Notes: generated by a model not told the origin, from the sequence alone. Shown: positions 52,288-61,637, numbered from the stretch's first letter. The stretch: 64,000 nt of DNA from Stenotrophomonas sp. UBA2124 (GCA_002329155.1 DCXY01000049.1:186918-250917), one strand, 5' to 3'. Program-made: numbers and translations.

Positions 52288-52698
52288 CTATAGTGCGTCG
52301 ATGTCGCCCAGCGCGCGGATCAGGCGGCGGGCGCGCTTGTCGGGGCGGTGCTCGGGCGGCTGGTAGCCGGTGCGCTCGGCAGCGCGGCGCAGGCGCAGTT
52401 CCTCGCGCGCCTTCTTCGATGCCTCGCTCTCCTCGTACAGCGCCTGCGCCACCGGCGCCGGGCCACGGGTATCGCTGAGGCCACGCACGCGCAGCTCGAA
52501 CACCTCGTCACCACGCTGCACGCGCAGCGCATCGCCCACGCGGATGGCGCGCGAGGATTTGGGCCACTGCCCGGCCACGTCCACTTTGCCGGTATCCACC
52601 GCCTGCTTTGCCAGACTGCGGGTCTTGAAGAAGCGGGCGGCCCACAGCCACACATCCAGGCGGATGCTGGGGGCGACGGTTGCGTTTTCCGGGTTCAT
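52288..52698 (-). CDS. hslR: Ribosome-associated heat shock protein Hsp15 (S4 domain)
   Basis: A 136-residue RNA-binding protein that binds stalled 50S subunits carrying nascent chain in E. coli. An S4 domain occupies about 10-70: IRLDVWLWAARFFKTRSLAK, then GKVDVAGQWPKSS and IRVGDALRVQRGDEVFELRV. A basic arginine/lysine-rich tail follows. The length and order match HslR. It is divergent from the MATE gene. Confidence 0.9.
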   Translation of the reverse strand: MNPENATVAPSIRLDVWLWAARFFKTRSLAKQAVDTGKVDVAGQWPKSSRAIRVGDALRVQRGDEVFELRVRGLSDTRGPAPVAQALYEESEASKKAREELRLRRAAERTGYQPPEHRPDKRARRLIRALGDIDAL

Positions 52699-52803
52699 CG
52701 TGCTCCTGGGTCTGGCCGGCCTGCGCCGTTTCTACATACCTTGGGGCCGCCGTCATCACCATCAAGGTGCTAACGTGCACCCCCATTCGCGCCAGTCGTA
52801 TTC

Positions 52804-54306
52804 ATGCCCAAAGCCAACCAAGCCCGCAACCTGACTGAAGGCCCCATCGGCCGCAGCCTGCTGCTGTTCGCGCTGCCCATTCTGGCCGGCAACATCGCCC
52901 AGTCGCTGAATGGCTCGGTGAACGCGATCTGGGTGGGCAAGTTTCTGGGCGAGGCAGCGCTGACCGCCACGGCCAACGCCAACAACATCATGTTCTTCCT
53001 GATCGGCTCGGTGTTCGGCATCGGCATGGCCGCCACCATCCTGATCGGGCAGGCCATCGGCGGCAAGGATCTGCCGCAGGCGCGGCGGGTAATGGGTACC
53101 AGTGCCACCTTCTTCATCGGCCTGTCGGTGGTCATCGCCATCGCCGGCTGGTTCCTGTCGCACCGGCTGCTGGTGGCGATGGGTACACCTGCCGAATCGC
53201 TGCACATGGCCGACGCCTACCTGAAGGTGATCTTCCTGGGCATGCCGCTGATCTATGCCTTCGCCTTCATCACCGCCGCACTGCGCGGCGCCGGCGACTC
53301 ACGCACGCCGTTCCGCTTCCTACTGCTGTCGGTGCTGCTGGACATCGTGATCAACCCGGTGCTGATCTTCGGCCTGGGCCCGTTCCCCGAACTCGGCGTG
53401 GCGGGTGCGGCCTGGGCCACCTTCTTCGCCCAGGGCCTGGCGCTGGCCTCACTGATGCTCTACCTGCGCAACAAGCGCCACATGCTGTGGCTGGGGCGCA
53501 AGGACGCGGCGCTGCTGAAGATCGATACCGACATCCTGAAGTCGCTGATCATCAAGGGCGTGCCGATGGGCCTGCAGATGGTGGTCATTTCGCTGGCGAT
53601 GATCATGATGATCAGCATGGTCAACAGCTACGGCGTGGATACGGCCTCGGCCTATGGCGCGGCGCTGCAGCTGTGGACCTATGTGCAGATGCCGGCCATG
53701 GCCATCGGTGCGGCCTGCTCGTCGATGGCCGCGCAGAACGTGGGCGCGCGCCTGTGGAGCCGCGTGGACGCGACCGCCCGCACCGGTGTGCTGTTCAACT
53801 TCCTGCTGACCGGCGCGCTGATCGCGCCGATCATCCTGTTCGACCGCAGCACGCTGGCGCTGTTCCTGCCCGAGGCCAGCCCGGCGCTGGAAATCGGCCG
53901 CCACCTCAACCACATCGCGGTGTGGTCGTTCCTGTTCTTCGGCGTGAACTTCGTGCTGGCCGGCGTGGTGCGCTCCACCGGCGCGGTGGTGCCGCCGCTG
54001 CTGATTCTGGCGGTGGCGATGTGGGGCATCCGTGTGCCGTTCGCCAAATGGCTGCAACCGGAGCTGGGTGCCGATGCGATCTGGTGGAGCTTCCCGGTCA
54101 GCGCGTTCTGCTCGATGCTGATGATCCTGGCCTATTACCGCTGGGGCAAGTGGCGCAAAGCACACATGCTGGACAAGCCTTCGGCCTCCACGCTGGCAAC
54201 GCCGGCGGAGGTGGCATCGGTGCCACCGTCACCGGTGGCCGATGCGGATGCGGAGGTTGAAGTGGAGGATGAGGTTGATGAGGTGGAGACGTCTGGGCGG
54301 GGGTGA
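52804..54306 (+). CDS. MATE family efflux transporter
   Basis: A 500-residue, twelve-helix Na+- or H+-coupled exporter. Two homologous halves begin at about 16 and 240 (GRSLLLFALPILAGNIAQSLNG; SLIIKGVPMGLQMVVISL), with MATE features such as PLIYAFAFITAALRGAGDSRTP. Multidrug or metabolite export is expected. The last 25-30 residues form an unusual acidic tail (DADAEVEVEDEVDEVE), coded by a repetitive GAGGTTGA-like tract and possibly strain-variable. Confidence 0.9.
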   Translation: MPKANQARNLTEGPIGRSLLLFALPILAGNIAQSLNGSVNAIWVGKFLGEAALTATANANNIMFFLIGSVFGIGMAATILIGQAIGGKDLPQARRVMGTSATFFIGLSVVIAIAGWFLSHRLLVAMGTPAESLHMADAYLKVIFLGMPLIYAFAFITAALRGAGDSRTPFRFLLLSVLLDIVINPVLIFGLGPFPELGVAGAAWATFFAQGLALASLMLYLRNKRHMLWLGRKDAALLKIDTDILKSLIIKGVPMGLQMVVISLAMIMMISMVNSYGVDTASAYGAALQLWTYVQMPAMAIGAACSSMAAQNVGARLWSRVDATARTGVLFNFLLTGALIAPIILFDRSTLALFLPEASPALEIGRHLNHIAVWSFLFFGVNFVLAGVVRSTGAVVPPLLILAVAMWGIRVPFAKWLQPELGADAIWWSFPVSAFCSMLMILAYYRWGKWRKAHMLDKPSASTLATPAEVASVPPSPVADADAEVEVEDEVDEVETSGRG

Positions 54307-54314
54307 TTGCTCTT

Positions 54315-54436
54315 CCCCTCTCCCCAACCCCTCTCCCGCAAGGGGAGAGGGGCTAAAAGGCGGGATTGCTGAGAGAGCTTCAGGGAGTGTGATTCAAGCC
54401 CCTCTCCCCTTGCGGGAGAGGGGTTGGGGAGAGGGG
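54315..54436. repeat. Large inverted pair of the GC-rich dispersed repeat
   Basis: A 40-base element at 54315-54354 recurs as its near-exact reverse complement at 54397-54436, with 42 bases between. It can form a cruciform or long RNA hairpin between the MATE gene and the convergent GH109 gene, and may terminate both. The same element occurs once at 11877-11915. Confidence 0.82.
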
Positions 54437-54450
54437 GATATACACCTCAC

Positions 54451-55806
54451 TCAATACGCCGCATCAAACGCGAATATCGGCTTGCGCTTCTGCCAGGCAC
54501 CCGCAGTGAAATCCGGGAACTCCAGCGTCTGGAAGCTGTTGGCTATCGACTGCTCGGACAGCGGCGTGATCGCACTCCACGTCACCGCATCGTAGATGTC
54601 GATGGGCATCGGTGCCCTTGCCTTCAGTGATTCGACGAAGGCGTGGATGACGAACCAGTCCATGCCGCCATGCCCTGCCCCTGCGGCGGTGCCGGCGTAC
54701 TCCTTCCACAGCGGATGCTCGTACTGGTCCTGGTAGACCTTGAAGTCCTCCCACTTGTGCGGCGGGCTGCGGCCTTCGATGTGGATGCCCTCGTTGAGGT
54801 CCATCCACAGGCCCTTGGTGCCCTGCACGCGGAAGCCCAGCGAGTACGGGCGCGGCAGCGAGGTGTCGTGCTGCAGCAGGATGGTCTCGCCATTGGCGCA
54901 GGCCAGCGTGGTGGTGACGATGTCGCCCAGCTTGAACTTGACCTTGGTGCTGGGGTGCGTGGTACCGCCGCTCTTCTCCACGGTGTACTCATGCAGGCCA
55001 CGCGCCTTGCTGGCGAACGCATTGATATGGGTGAAGCGGTTGCCACGGTTGATGCCGGTATACATCGCGCAGGGGCCGATGCCGTGGCTGGGGTACAGCT
55101 CACCATTGCGCTTTACCGAATGCTCGGTGCGCCAGCGCGCTTCCGACCAGCCCTTGGCGCCGAATTCCACGCCACTGTCGTACGGGTGCTCCGGGTTGCC
55201 GTCGTTGAACTTCACCCCGCGCAGGTCGTGCTGGTAGCCACCCTGCAGGTGCACCAGCTCGCCGAACAGGCCGGCACGCACCATCTGCAGCGCGGCCATC
55301 ACATCGCGGCGATAGCAGACGTTCTCCAGCAGCATGTACGGCGTGCCGGTATCGAGCTGGGTCTTGAGCACGTCCCAGTGGTCCTGCAGCGTGATGCCGG
55401 CCACCACCTCGCAGCCCACCGCCACCTTGGCCTGCATGGCGGCAATGGCCATCGGTGCGTGCCACTCCCATGGCGTGGCGATGATCACGCCGTCCAGCCC
55501 GCGCAGTTCCAGCAGGCGCTTCCAGGCGTTGACGTCACCGTCCTGGCCGAAGGCGGTTGGCGCGGACTTGCCGGCCTTGGCCACCATGTCCATGGCGCGG
55601 CCCAGCATGATCGGCTCGATGTCGCACAGCCCCAGAATCTCCACGTCGTCACGACGCAGCAGTTCGGTCAGCAGTACCTGGCCACGCATGCCGGTGCCGA
55701 TCATGCCCAGCCGCAGCGTGCGGCCCTTGGCCCATGCCGGCATGGTGGGGAGCAGCGTGGTGGCCGCAAGCGCGGCACCGGTCAACAGAAAATCCCTACG
55801 TTTCAT
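54451..55806 (-). CDS. Tat-exported GH109-like alpha-N-acetylgalactosaminidase / Gfo-Idh-MocA protein
   Basis: A 451-residue Gfo/Idh/MocA-fold protein. I chose the start at 55806, which gives a twin-arginine signal (MKRRDFLLTGAALAATTLLP). NAD binding is shown by LRLGMIGTGMRGQVLL. The C-terminal domain and overall length fit GH109, a family that removes terminal alpha-GalNAc by an NAD-dependent mechanism. The divergent GalNAc genes strongly support that reading. A generic periplasmic sugar dehydrogenase is the alternative. Cofactor-loaded folding explains Tat export. Confidence 0.82.
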   Translation of the reverse strand: MKRRDFLLTGAALAATTLLPTMPAWAKGRTLRLGMIGTGMRGQVLLTELLRRDDVEILGLCDIEPIMLGRAMDMVAKAGKSAPTAFGQDGDVNAWKRLLELRGLDGVIIATPWEWHAPMAIAAMQAKVAVGCEVVAGITLQDHWDVLKTQLDTGTPYMLLENVCYRRDVMAALQMVRAGLFGELVHLQGGYQHDLRGVKFNDGNPEHPYDSGVEFGAKGWSEARWRTEHSVKRNGELYPSHGIGPCAMYTGINRGNRFTHINAFASKARGLHEYTVEKSGGTTHPSTKVKFKLGDIVTTTLACANGETILLQHDTSLPRPYSLGFRVQGTKGLWMDLNEGIHIEGRSPPHKWEDFKVYQDQYEHPLWKEYAGTAAGAGHGGMDWFVIHAFVESLKARAPMPIDIYDAVTWSAITPLSEQSIANSFQTLEFPDFTAGAWQKRKPIFAFDAAY

Positions 55807-55863
55807 CACAAATGGCACCTCTTGGTAAGCCGGCGCCAGCCACAGCCGCCGCACTGGAAACAC

Positions 55864-56204
55864 TGAAACATGGCTGCCGGAACATCGCGCCCTGGCTGGA
55901 CGAAGGACAGCTGGAGAAGCAGTTGCCTGATTCGACTCTAGACCAGAAAATCGGAATGCGTCAATTAAATGAAAGAAAATAATAAGATTTTCCGGAGAAA
56001 GGAAAGATGCTGCAGCGCGGTACTTTCATCTCCCCGGAAAATTGCCGCACCACCCACTGAATGCAGGCTCCGGGCACTTCACCGCATCGCGGAAGAAAGC
56101 GGGCGGCGAGCGATGGGGCTCCGGCAATTTCTTTTTTATTTCTTTCGTATTTTGACTTCCCGAAAGAAATAAACGAAAGTGGCGGCAAGTTACAGGAATC
56201 ACGC
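55864..56204. promoter_or_regulatory. Divergent GalNAc promoter region with a long operator dyad
   Basis: The AT-rich region between the GH109 gene and agaS. A perfect 13-base inverted repeat, TTTATTTCTTTCG (56135-56147) with CGAAAGAAATAAA (56161-56173), is separated by 13 bases, and a further CGAAAG follows at 56174. A related half-site, GAAAGAAAATAA, lies near 55973-55984 closer to the GH109 start. CTTTCG-rich repeats resemble E. coli AgaR operators. The likely ligand is the DeoR-family regulator encoded downstream. Confidence 0.7.
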
Positions 56205-57356
56205 ATGCACCCCACCACGCTTTCAGATCTATCCATCTGGCACCGATTGGGCGGCGCCGATACCGCCACCGAGATAGCCCAGCAACCGGCGCTGTGGGAG
56301 ACCCTGGCCGACACCCTTTTCCACGACCGCGCACGGCTGCAGGCCTTCCTTGGCGAGCGCCTGGACGACCCGCGTCAGCTCGTGCTGTTCACCGGCGCCG
56401 GCAGTTCCGGCTTCATCGCCGAGATGGTGGCCGACAGCATCAATGCGCAATGGCCGGCGGAAGTGCGCGCCGTGCACACCACCAGCCTGCTTACCCACCC
56501 GGCGCTGTACCTGCAGCGCGACCGCCCCACCCTGTTGGTGTCGTTCGGCCGCAGCGGCTCCAGCCCGGAGAGCGTGGCGGCGGTGGAACGTGTGCGCGCC
56601 GATGTGGATGACGCGCTGTTCCTGGACATCACCTGCAATGCCAACGGCGAACTCGCACGCCGTGGCGCGGGCCAGGCCGACACCTGCACGCTGCTGATGC
56701 CCGCCGCATCCTGCGACCGCGCCTTCGCCATGACCAGCAGCCTGAGCTGCATGCTGCTGGCCGCACTCACTGTGTTCGAGCGCGCGCCATGGGAACAACG
56801 CAGCCAGCGCCTGCACCAGCTCGCCACCCTGGCACGCCTGGGCATCGCGCAGTGGGATGCGCCCATTGCCACGCTTGCACACACCCCCTTCAACCGCGTG
56901 ATCTACCTTGCCAGCGGCCCACTGGAGGCGTTGGCGCGCGAGGCCGCGCTGAAGGTGCTCGAACTCAGCGCAGGCCGCGTGCTGGCGCTGGCCAATACAC
57001 CGCTGGGCTTCCGCCATGGGCCCAAGTCCACGCTCAATGCCGACACGCTGGTGGTGATGTTCCGCAGCATCGAGCCGCTGGCGCGTCGTTACGAACACGA
57101 CCTGCTGCAGGAACTGCGGGGCGATGGCGTCGCCGGCAAGGTGCTTTCGGTCGGCCCGCAAGGCGAGGCTGGCGATGACGACTACAGCCTGCCCGCGCCC
57201 GCGCTCCCGGACAGCTGGCTGGCGGCCGCGTGGCTGCCATTCGCGCAGATGTATGCGCTGCAGCGTTCGGCGGCATTGGGCCTTACCCCGGACAACCCCT
57301 TCCCCGATGGCACCGTCAACCGCGTGGTCAAGGGAGTCACCATCCACCATGGCTGA
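56205..57356 (+). CDS. agaS: Galactosamine-6-phosphate deaminase/isomerase AgaS (SIS domain)
   Basis: A 383-residue cytoplasmic protein with two SIS domains. It should convert galactosamine-6-phosphate to tagatose-6-phosphate plus ammonia. The first SIS domain has LFTGAGSSGFIAEM and LVSFGRSGSSPESVAA; the second has IYLASGPLEALAREAALKVLEL and GFRHGPKSTLN. The start at 56205 has an AGGAATC site upstream. It is the first gene of the rightward aga operon and overlaps the kinase gene by eight bases. Confidence 0.9.
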   Translation: MHPTTLSDLSIWHRLGGADTATEIAQQPALWETLADTLFHDRARLQAFLGERLDDPRQLVLFTGAGSSGFIAEMVADSINAQWPAEVRAVHTTSLLTHPALYLQRDRPTLLVSFGRSGSSPESVAAVERVRADVDDALFLDITCNANGELARRGAGQADTCTLLMPAASCDRAFAMTSSLSCMLLAALTVFERAPWEQRSQRLHQLATLARLGIAQWDAPIATLAHTPFNRVIYLASGPLEALAREAALKVLELSAGRVLALANTPLGFRHGPKSTLNADTLVVMFRSIEPLARRYEHDLLQELRGDGVAGKVLSVGPQGEAGDDDYSLPAPALPDSWLAAAWLPFAQMYALQRSAALGLTPDNPFPDGTVNRVVKGVTIHHG

Positions 57357-58281
57357 ACCCACGCCCTGCTACGGCATCGACATCGGCGGCACCAAGAGCG
57401 AACTGGTGGCCTGCGATGCGGCCATGCAGGTCGTGTGGCGCAAACGCATTGCCACGCCACAGGCGGATTACCCTTCCTTCCTTGCTGCGGTGGAACAGCT
57501 GGTTGCCAATGCCGATGCCGAACTCGGCATCCGCGCCGAGGCCATCGGCATAGCCCTGCCCGGTGTACGCGAGCGCCGCAGTGGCCGCCAGCTCAGCGCC
57601 AACGTGCCGGCCCTCACCGGCCAGACCGTGGCCCACGATCTGCAGGCACGGCTGCAACGCAGGCTGCATTTCGGCAATGACCTGCAGTGTTTCGCACTGT
57701 CCGAGGCGCATGGCGGCGCGGCCGATGGCTACGCCAGCATGTTCGGCGCCATTCTTGGCACCGGTGCGGGCGGTGGCTACTGCGTGCAGGGCCGCTTGAT
57801 CGGCGGCTTCAACGGCCTGGCTGGCGAATGGGGCCACTGGAGTGTGCCGGCCAATCTGCTGCAGCGCCATGGCCTGCCACTGCTTGATTGCGGCTGCGGC
57901 CTGCGCGGCTGCGTGGAGCGTTACGTCTCCGGCAGTGGCGTGGCAATGATCGAACGCCATCTGGGCGGCAGCGCGGCCAATGCCAGCGAAGTCATCGCCC
58001 TGGCCGATGCCGGCAACCCGCGCGCGCGGCAGGCGCTGGACATCCACCGCGACCTGCTCGCGCACAGCTTCGCCGAGCTGATCCTGGCGCTGGACCCGCA
58101 CGTCATCGTGCTCGGCGGCGGGCTCTCGCAGTACGCACCGCTGTACCAGCAACTGCCGGCAGCGATCAGCACACACCTGTTCAACGGCGTGGAGGTGCCC
58201 CCCATCGTGCCACCACGTTTCGGCGATGCCGGCGGTGCACGCGGCGCCGCCCTGCTTGCCTGCCAACCCGATCTGTCCTGA
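57349..58281 (+). CDS. agaK: ROK-family sugar kinase (probable GalNAc kinase AgaK)
   Basis: A 310-residue ROK kinase, predicted to phosphorylate N-acetylgalactosamine at C6 after uptake. It has the ATP-binding YGIDIGGTKSELVA at the start, the catalytic aspartate region HFGNDLQCFALSEA, the sugar-binding GEWGHW, and the ROK zinc motif CGCGLRGCVERYVSG. Context, not sequence, gives the substrate; N-acetylglucosamine is an alternative. It overlaps agaS, and agaZ starts 18 bases after its stop. Confidence 0.85.
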   Translation: MAEPTPCYGIDIGGTKSELVACDAAMQVVWRKRIATPQADYPSFLAAVEQLVANADAELGIRAEAIGIALPGVRERRSGRQLSANVPALTGQTVAHDLQARLQRRLHFGNDLQCFALSEAHGGAADGYASMFGAILGTGAGGGYCVQGRLIGGFNGLAGEWGHWSVPANLLQRHGLPLLDCGCGLRGCVERYVSGSGVAMIERHLGGSAANASEVIALADAGNPRARQALDIHRDLLAHSFAELILALDPHVIVLGGGLSQYAPLYQQLPAAISTHLFNGVEVPPIVPPRFGDAGGARGAALLACQPDLS

Positions 58282-58299
58282 ATACCCACGGAGCCCACC

Positions 58300-59634
58300 A
58301 TGTCACCGTTGCAGACCCTGCTTGCATCCCATCGCCAAGGCCACAACGTTGGCCTGTACAGCGTCTGCTGCAGCAACGAGCAGGTGCTGCGCGCCGCCAT
58401 GCATGTGGCCACGCGCTACGGCACGCTGTTGCTGGTGGAGGCCACCTCCAACCAGGTGGACCAGTTTGGCGGCTATACCGGCATGACTCCGGTGCAGTAC
58501 CGCGACTACGTGCAGCGCCTTGCCGACGAAGAAGGCTTCCCGCGCGACCGGCTGGTACTTGGCGGCGACCACCTCGGCCCCAACGCCTGGCAGAAGCAGT
58601 CCGCTGCTGAAGCCATGGCCAACGCGCGCGTACTGATAGAAGCCTATGCGGCCGCCGGCTTCCACAAGATCCACCTGGACTGCAGCATGTCCTGCGCCGA
58701 CGACCCCACACCGCTGCCCGATGCAACGGTTGCCGCGCGTTCGGCGGAACTGGCGGTGATTGCCGAAGCCGCTGCCAAGGCCAATGGCCTGCCGCCGCCT
58801 GTGTATGTGATTGGCACCGAGGTGCCGGTGCCCGGTGGTGAAGCCTCGCTGGAAGGCGGGCTGGCAGTGACCACGCCTGCCGCCGCCGCGCAGACCCTTG
58901 CCATCCACCAGCAGGCGTTCGACACCCCGGAACTGCGCGATGCATGGCTGCGCGTCATAGCGATGGTGGTGCAACCGGGCGTGGATTTCGATGCGGTCAG
59001 CGTGCACGACTATGACCCGGCGCAGGCATCCACGCTTGCCGATTTCCTGGAGCAGCAGCCGCGCATCGTGTTCGAGGCGCACTCCACCGATTACCAGCGC
59101 GAAACCGGCTTCCACGCGCTGGTGCGCGACCACTTCGCCATCCTCAAGGTTGGCCCCGCCGCCACGTTCGCCTATCGCGAGGCGCTGTTCGCGCTGGCCG
59201 CCATCGAGGCCGAACTGCTGCCGGCAGCGCAGTGCTCACAGCTGCCGCAGGTGCTGGAGCAGGTGATGCTGGCCAAGCCGAAGCACTGGCAGGCGCATTA
59301 CCACGGCGACGAAGCCACACTGCGCATGCTGCGTGCCTATGCGTTCAGCGACCGCTGCCGCTACTACTGGGGCGAGCCGGAACTGGAGCGCGCGGTGACC
59401 ACGCTGTTCGCCAATCTTGAGCAGCACACGCCACCGCTGGTACTGCTCAGCCAGTACCTGCCCGAACAGTTCCGTGCGGTGCGTGCCGGCCGGCTTGGCA
59501 ACACGCCCACCGCGCTGGTGCAGCACCATATCGGCCTGTGCCTGGCCGAGTACGCACGCGCCTGCAGCCACAACCAGGCCGGCCCGCGCACGGCGCAGGC
59601 CGGGCAGGCAGCCGTGGCTTCCGCCAACGGTTAA
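58300..59634 (+). CDS. agaZ: Tagatose-bisphosphate aldolase-associated subunit AgaZ/KbaZ/GatZ
   Basis: A 444-residue protein of the GatZ/KbaZ family. It has GHNVGLYSVCCSNEQVLRAA, QFGGYTGMTPVQYRDYV, LGGDHLGPNAWQ, HLDCSMSCADD and ILKVGPAATFAYREALFAL. In E. coli, GatZ/KbaZ is the chaperone-like partner of the class II aldolase GatY/KbaY. No catalytic Y subunit is encoded in this window, so either it lies elsewhere or this protein acts differently here. Confidence 0.9.
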   Translation: MSPLQTLLASHRQGHNVGLYSVCCSNEQVLRAAMHVATRYGTLLLVEATSNQVDQFGGYTGMTPVQYRDYVQRLADEEGFPRDRLVLGGDHLGPNAWQKQSAAEAMANARVLIEAYAAAGFHKIHLDCSMSCADDPTPLPDATVAARSAELAVIAEAAAKANGLPPPVYVIGTEVPVPGGEASLEGGLAVTTPAAAAQTLAIHQQAFDTPELRDAWLRVIAMVVQPGVDFDAVSVHDYDPAQASTLADFLEQQPRIVFEAHSTDYQRETGFHALVRDHFAILKVGPAATFAYREALFALAAIEAELLPAAQCSQLPQVLEQVMLAKPKHWQAHYHGDEATLRMLRAYAFSDRCRYYWGEPELERAVTTLFANLEQHTPPLVLLSQYLPEQFRAVRAGRLGNTPTALVQHHIGLCLAEYARACSHNQAGPRTAQAGQAAVASANG

Positions 59635-59666
59635 GCTTCCGCTCCTTCTTTTAACGGACCCCGCAG

Positions 59667-60449
59667 ATGGCCATCCGCAACACCCGCCCCCGCCGCCAGC
59701 AGATACTGCAGCTCCTCATCGACGAAGGCGCGGTGCAGGTATCGGATCTGGTCGAGCGGTTCGGCGTGTCGGCGGTGACCATCCGCACCGATCTTGGCCA
59801 GATCGAATCGCAGGGTCTGGCCACGCGCACCCATGGTGGCGCCACACTGGTGCGCGTGCCGCCGCAGGAACACGACATCCACGAAAAGGATGCGCTGAAC
59901 CTCACCCTGAAGGAGTCCATCGGCAGCCGCGCCGCGCAGCTGGTGCGGCCCGGCGACAACATCATCATCGACTCCGGCTCCACCACCATGACGCTGGCGC
60001 GCCACCTGCACGACCACCAGGACGTCACGGTGATGACCAATGGCCTGAACATCGCCTGGGAGCTGGCCAACGCGCCGGGCATCGAGGTGATACTCACCGG
60101 CGGCCAGCTGCGCAAGCAGTCGCTGTCTCTACAGGGCAGCCAGGCCGAATCCAGCCTCACCACCTATAGTTTCGACACGCTGTTCCTCGGTGTGGACGGC
60201 CTGGACCTGCAGTTCGGCCTGACCACGCACGACGAAGGCGAGGCACGCCTGAACCACCGCATGGTCGAGCGCGCGCGCCGCATCGTGGTGCTCACCGACG
60301 CCTCCAAGTTTGGCCGGGTGAGCCTGCACCGCATCGCGCGGCTGGACCAGGTGCACGCCATCATCACCGATGCCGGCATTGACGATGCAACCCGCGAGGG
60401 GCTGCTGCAGCAGGGCATTGAAGTGATCATCGCCGAGCCTTCGCCATGA
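59667..60449 (+). CDS. agaR: DeoR-family repressor (AgaR type)
   Basis: A 260-residue regulator. The N-terminal DeoR helix-turn-helix is IDEGAVQVSDLVERFGVSAV and TIRTDLGQIESQGLATRTHGGA. The C-terminal DeoR sensor domain senses sugar phosphates (IIIDSGSTTMTLARHL; GVDGLDLQFGLTTHDEGEA). It lies inside the GalNAc operon, 32 bases after agaZ, and overlaps nagA by four bases. It probably binds the dyad at 56135-56173 and is released by a GalNAc-pathway phosphate. Confidence 0.9.
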   Translation: MAIRNTRPRRQQILQLLIDEGAVQVSDLVERFGVSAVTIRTDLGQIESQGLATRTHGGATLVRVPPQEHDIHEKDALNLTLKESIGSRAAQLVRPGDNIIIDSGSTTMTLARHLHDHQDVTVMTNGLNIAWELANAPGIEVILTGGQLRKQSLSLQGSQAESSLTTYSFDTLFLGVDGLDLQFGLTTHDEGEARLNHRMVERARRIVVLTDASKFGRVSLHRIARLDQVHAIITDAGIDDATREGLLQQGIEVIIAEPSP

Positions 60450-61564
60450 ACACCCCGCACGCGCTGCACGGCCGCATCCTCACCCCGCTCGGCTGGCGGC
60501 GCGGCCATGTGCGTTTCGACCAGCACATCCACACGCTGGACGTGGACGACCACGCAGGTGACGACAACACGCTGCCGGTGATCCTGCCCGGCTTCATCGA
60601 CCTGCATGTACACGGCGGCGCAGGCGTGGACCTGATGCAGGGCGGCGATGTGGCACGCACCATCGCGCGTACCCATGCCCGCCACGGCACCACCAGCCTG
60701 CTCGGCACCACCATGACCGCCGCGATGGACGAGATCGAGAACGCGCTGCGCGGTCTGGCGCAGGTGATGGCCGCGCCGGACAGCGATGCCGCGCAGATCG
60801 TGGGCGTGCATCTGGAAGGCCCCTTCATCAGCCCGCAACGGCTGGGCGCGCAACCACCACGCACGGTGGAGGCCACCCTGCAATGCGTGCAGCACCTGCA
60901 TGCCCTGGCACCTATCAAGGTGCTCACGCTTGCACCGGAAATCGGCCAGCACACGGCGTTGATTCCCGCACTGTCGAACATGGGCATCCGCGTGCAGCTG
61001 GGCCACAGCGCCGGCACCTATGAAGACGCCGTGGCCGCGCTGCAGGCCGGTGCCACCGGCTTCACCCATCTGTTCAACGGCATGACCGGCGTGGATCACC
61101 GCAACCCCGGCATTGCCGCCGCCGCACTGGCATATGCGCAGTACGCCGAGATCATCCCCGACCTGCATCATGTGCACCGCGGCGTGATCCGCATGGCAGC
61201 GCGCGCCATTCCGCGCCTGTACGCGGTGACCGATGCCACCGCTGCCACCGGCATGCCCGATGGCGAGTATGCACTTGGCGAACAGCGCGTGCACAAATGC
61301 ATGGGCTGCGTGCGCCTTGCCAGCGGCTCGCTGGCCGGCAGCGCGCTGACCATGGACCAGGCACTGCGCAATCTGGTGGATGTCGGGCTGGAACTTGCCG
61401 ACGCCGCACAGCGTGTTTCCACCTTTCAGGCCGACTACCTGGCGCTGCACGACCGTGGCCGCATCGCGCCCGGTCTGCGCGCGGACATGGTCGTGCTGAG
61501 CCCGGACCTGCACCTGCAGCAGGTGTGGGTGGGCGGCCAATCGATAAGCCTGCAGCACGCCTGA
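60446..61564 (+). CDS. nagA: N-acetylhexosamine-6-phosphate deacetylase (NagA/AgaA)
   Basis: A 372-residue amidohydrolase that removes acetate from GalNAc-6-phosphate (or GlcNAc-6-phosphate). It has the metal HxH motif in PGFIDLHVHGGAGVDLM, VGVHLEGPFISPQRLGA, LGHSAGTYEDAVAALQAGATG, THLFNGMTGVDHRNPG and the catalytic aspartate in YAVTDATAATGMPDGEY. It is coupled to agaR by a four-base overlap. In this context the role assigned is AgaA. Confidence 0.92.
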   Translation: MNTPHALHGRILTPLGWRRGHVRFDQHIHTLDVDDHAGDDNTLPVILPGFIDLHVHGGAGVDLMQGGDVARTIARTHARHGTTSLLGTTMTAAMDEIENALRGLAQVMAAPDSDAAQIVGVHLEGPFISPQRLGAQPPRTVEATLQCVQHLHALAPIKVLTLAPEIGQHTALIPALSNMGIRVQLGHSAGTYEDAVAALQAGATGFTHLFNGMTGVDHRNPGIAAAALAYAQYAEIIPDLHHVHRGVIRMAARAIPRLYAVTDATAATGMPDGEYALGEQRVHKCMGCVRLASGSLAGSALTMDQALRNLVDVGLELADAAQRVSTFQADYLALHDRGRIAPGLRADMVVLSPDLHLQQVWVGGQSISLQHA

Positions 61565-61637
61565 CCCACACCCTCTACGCGCCGGCACGCGGCCTGCCGC
61601 GCCCGGACATGCCCACGCCCCTTCAGGAGCGAAGCCG

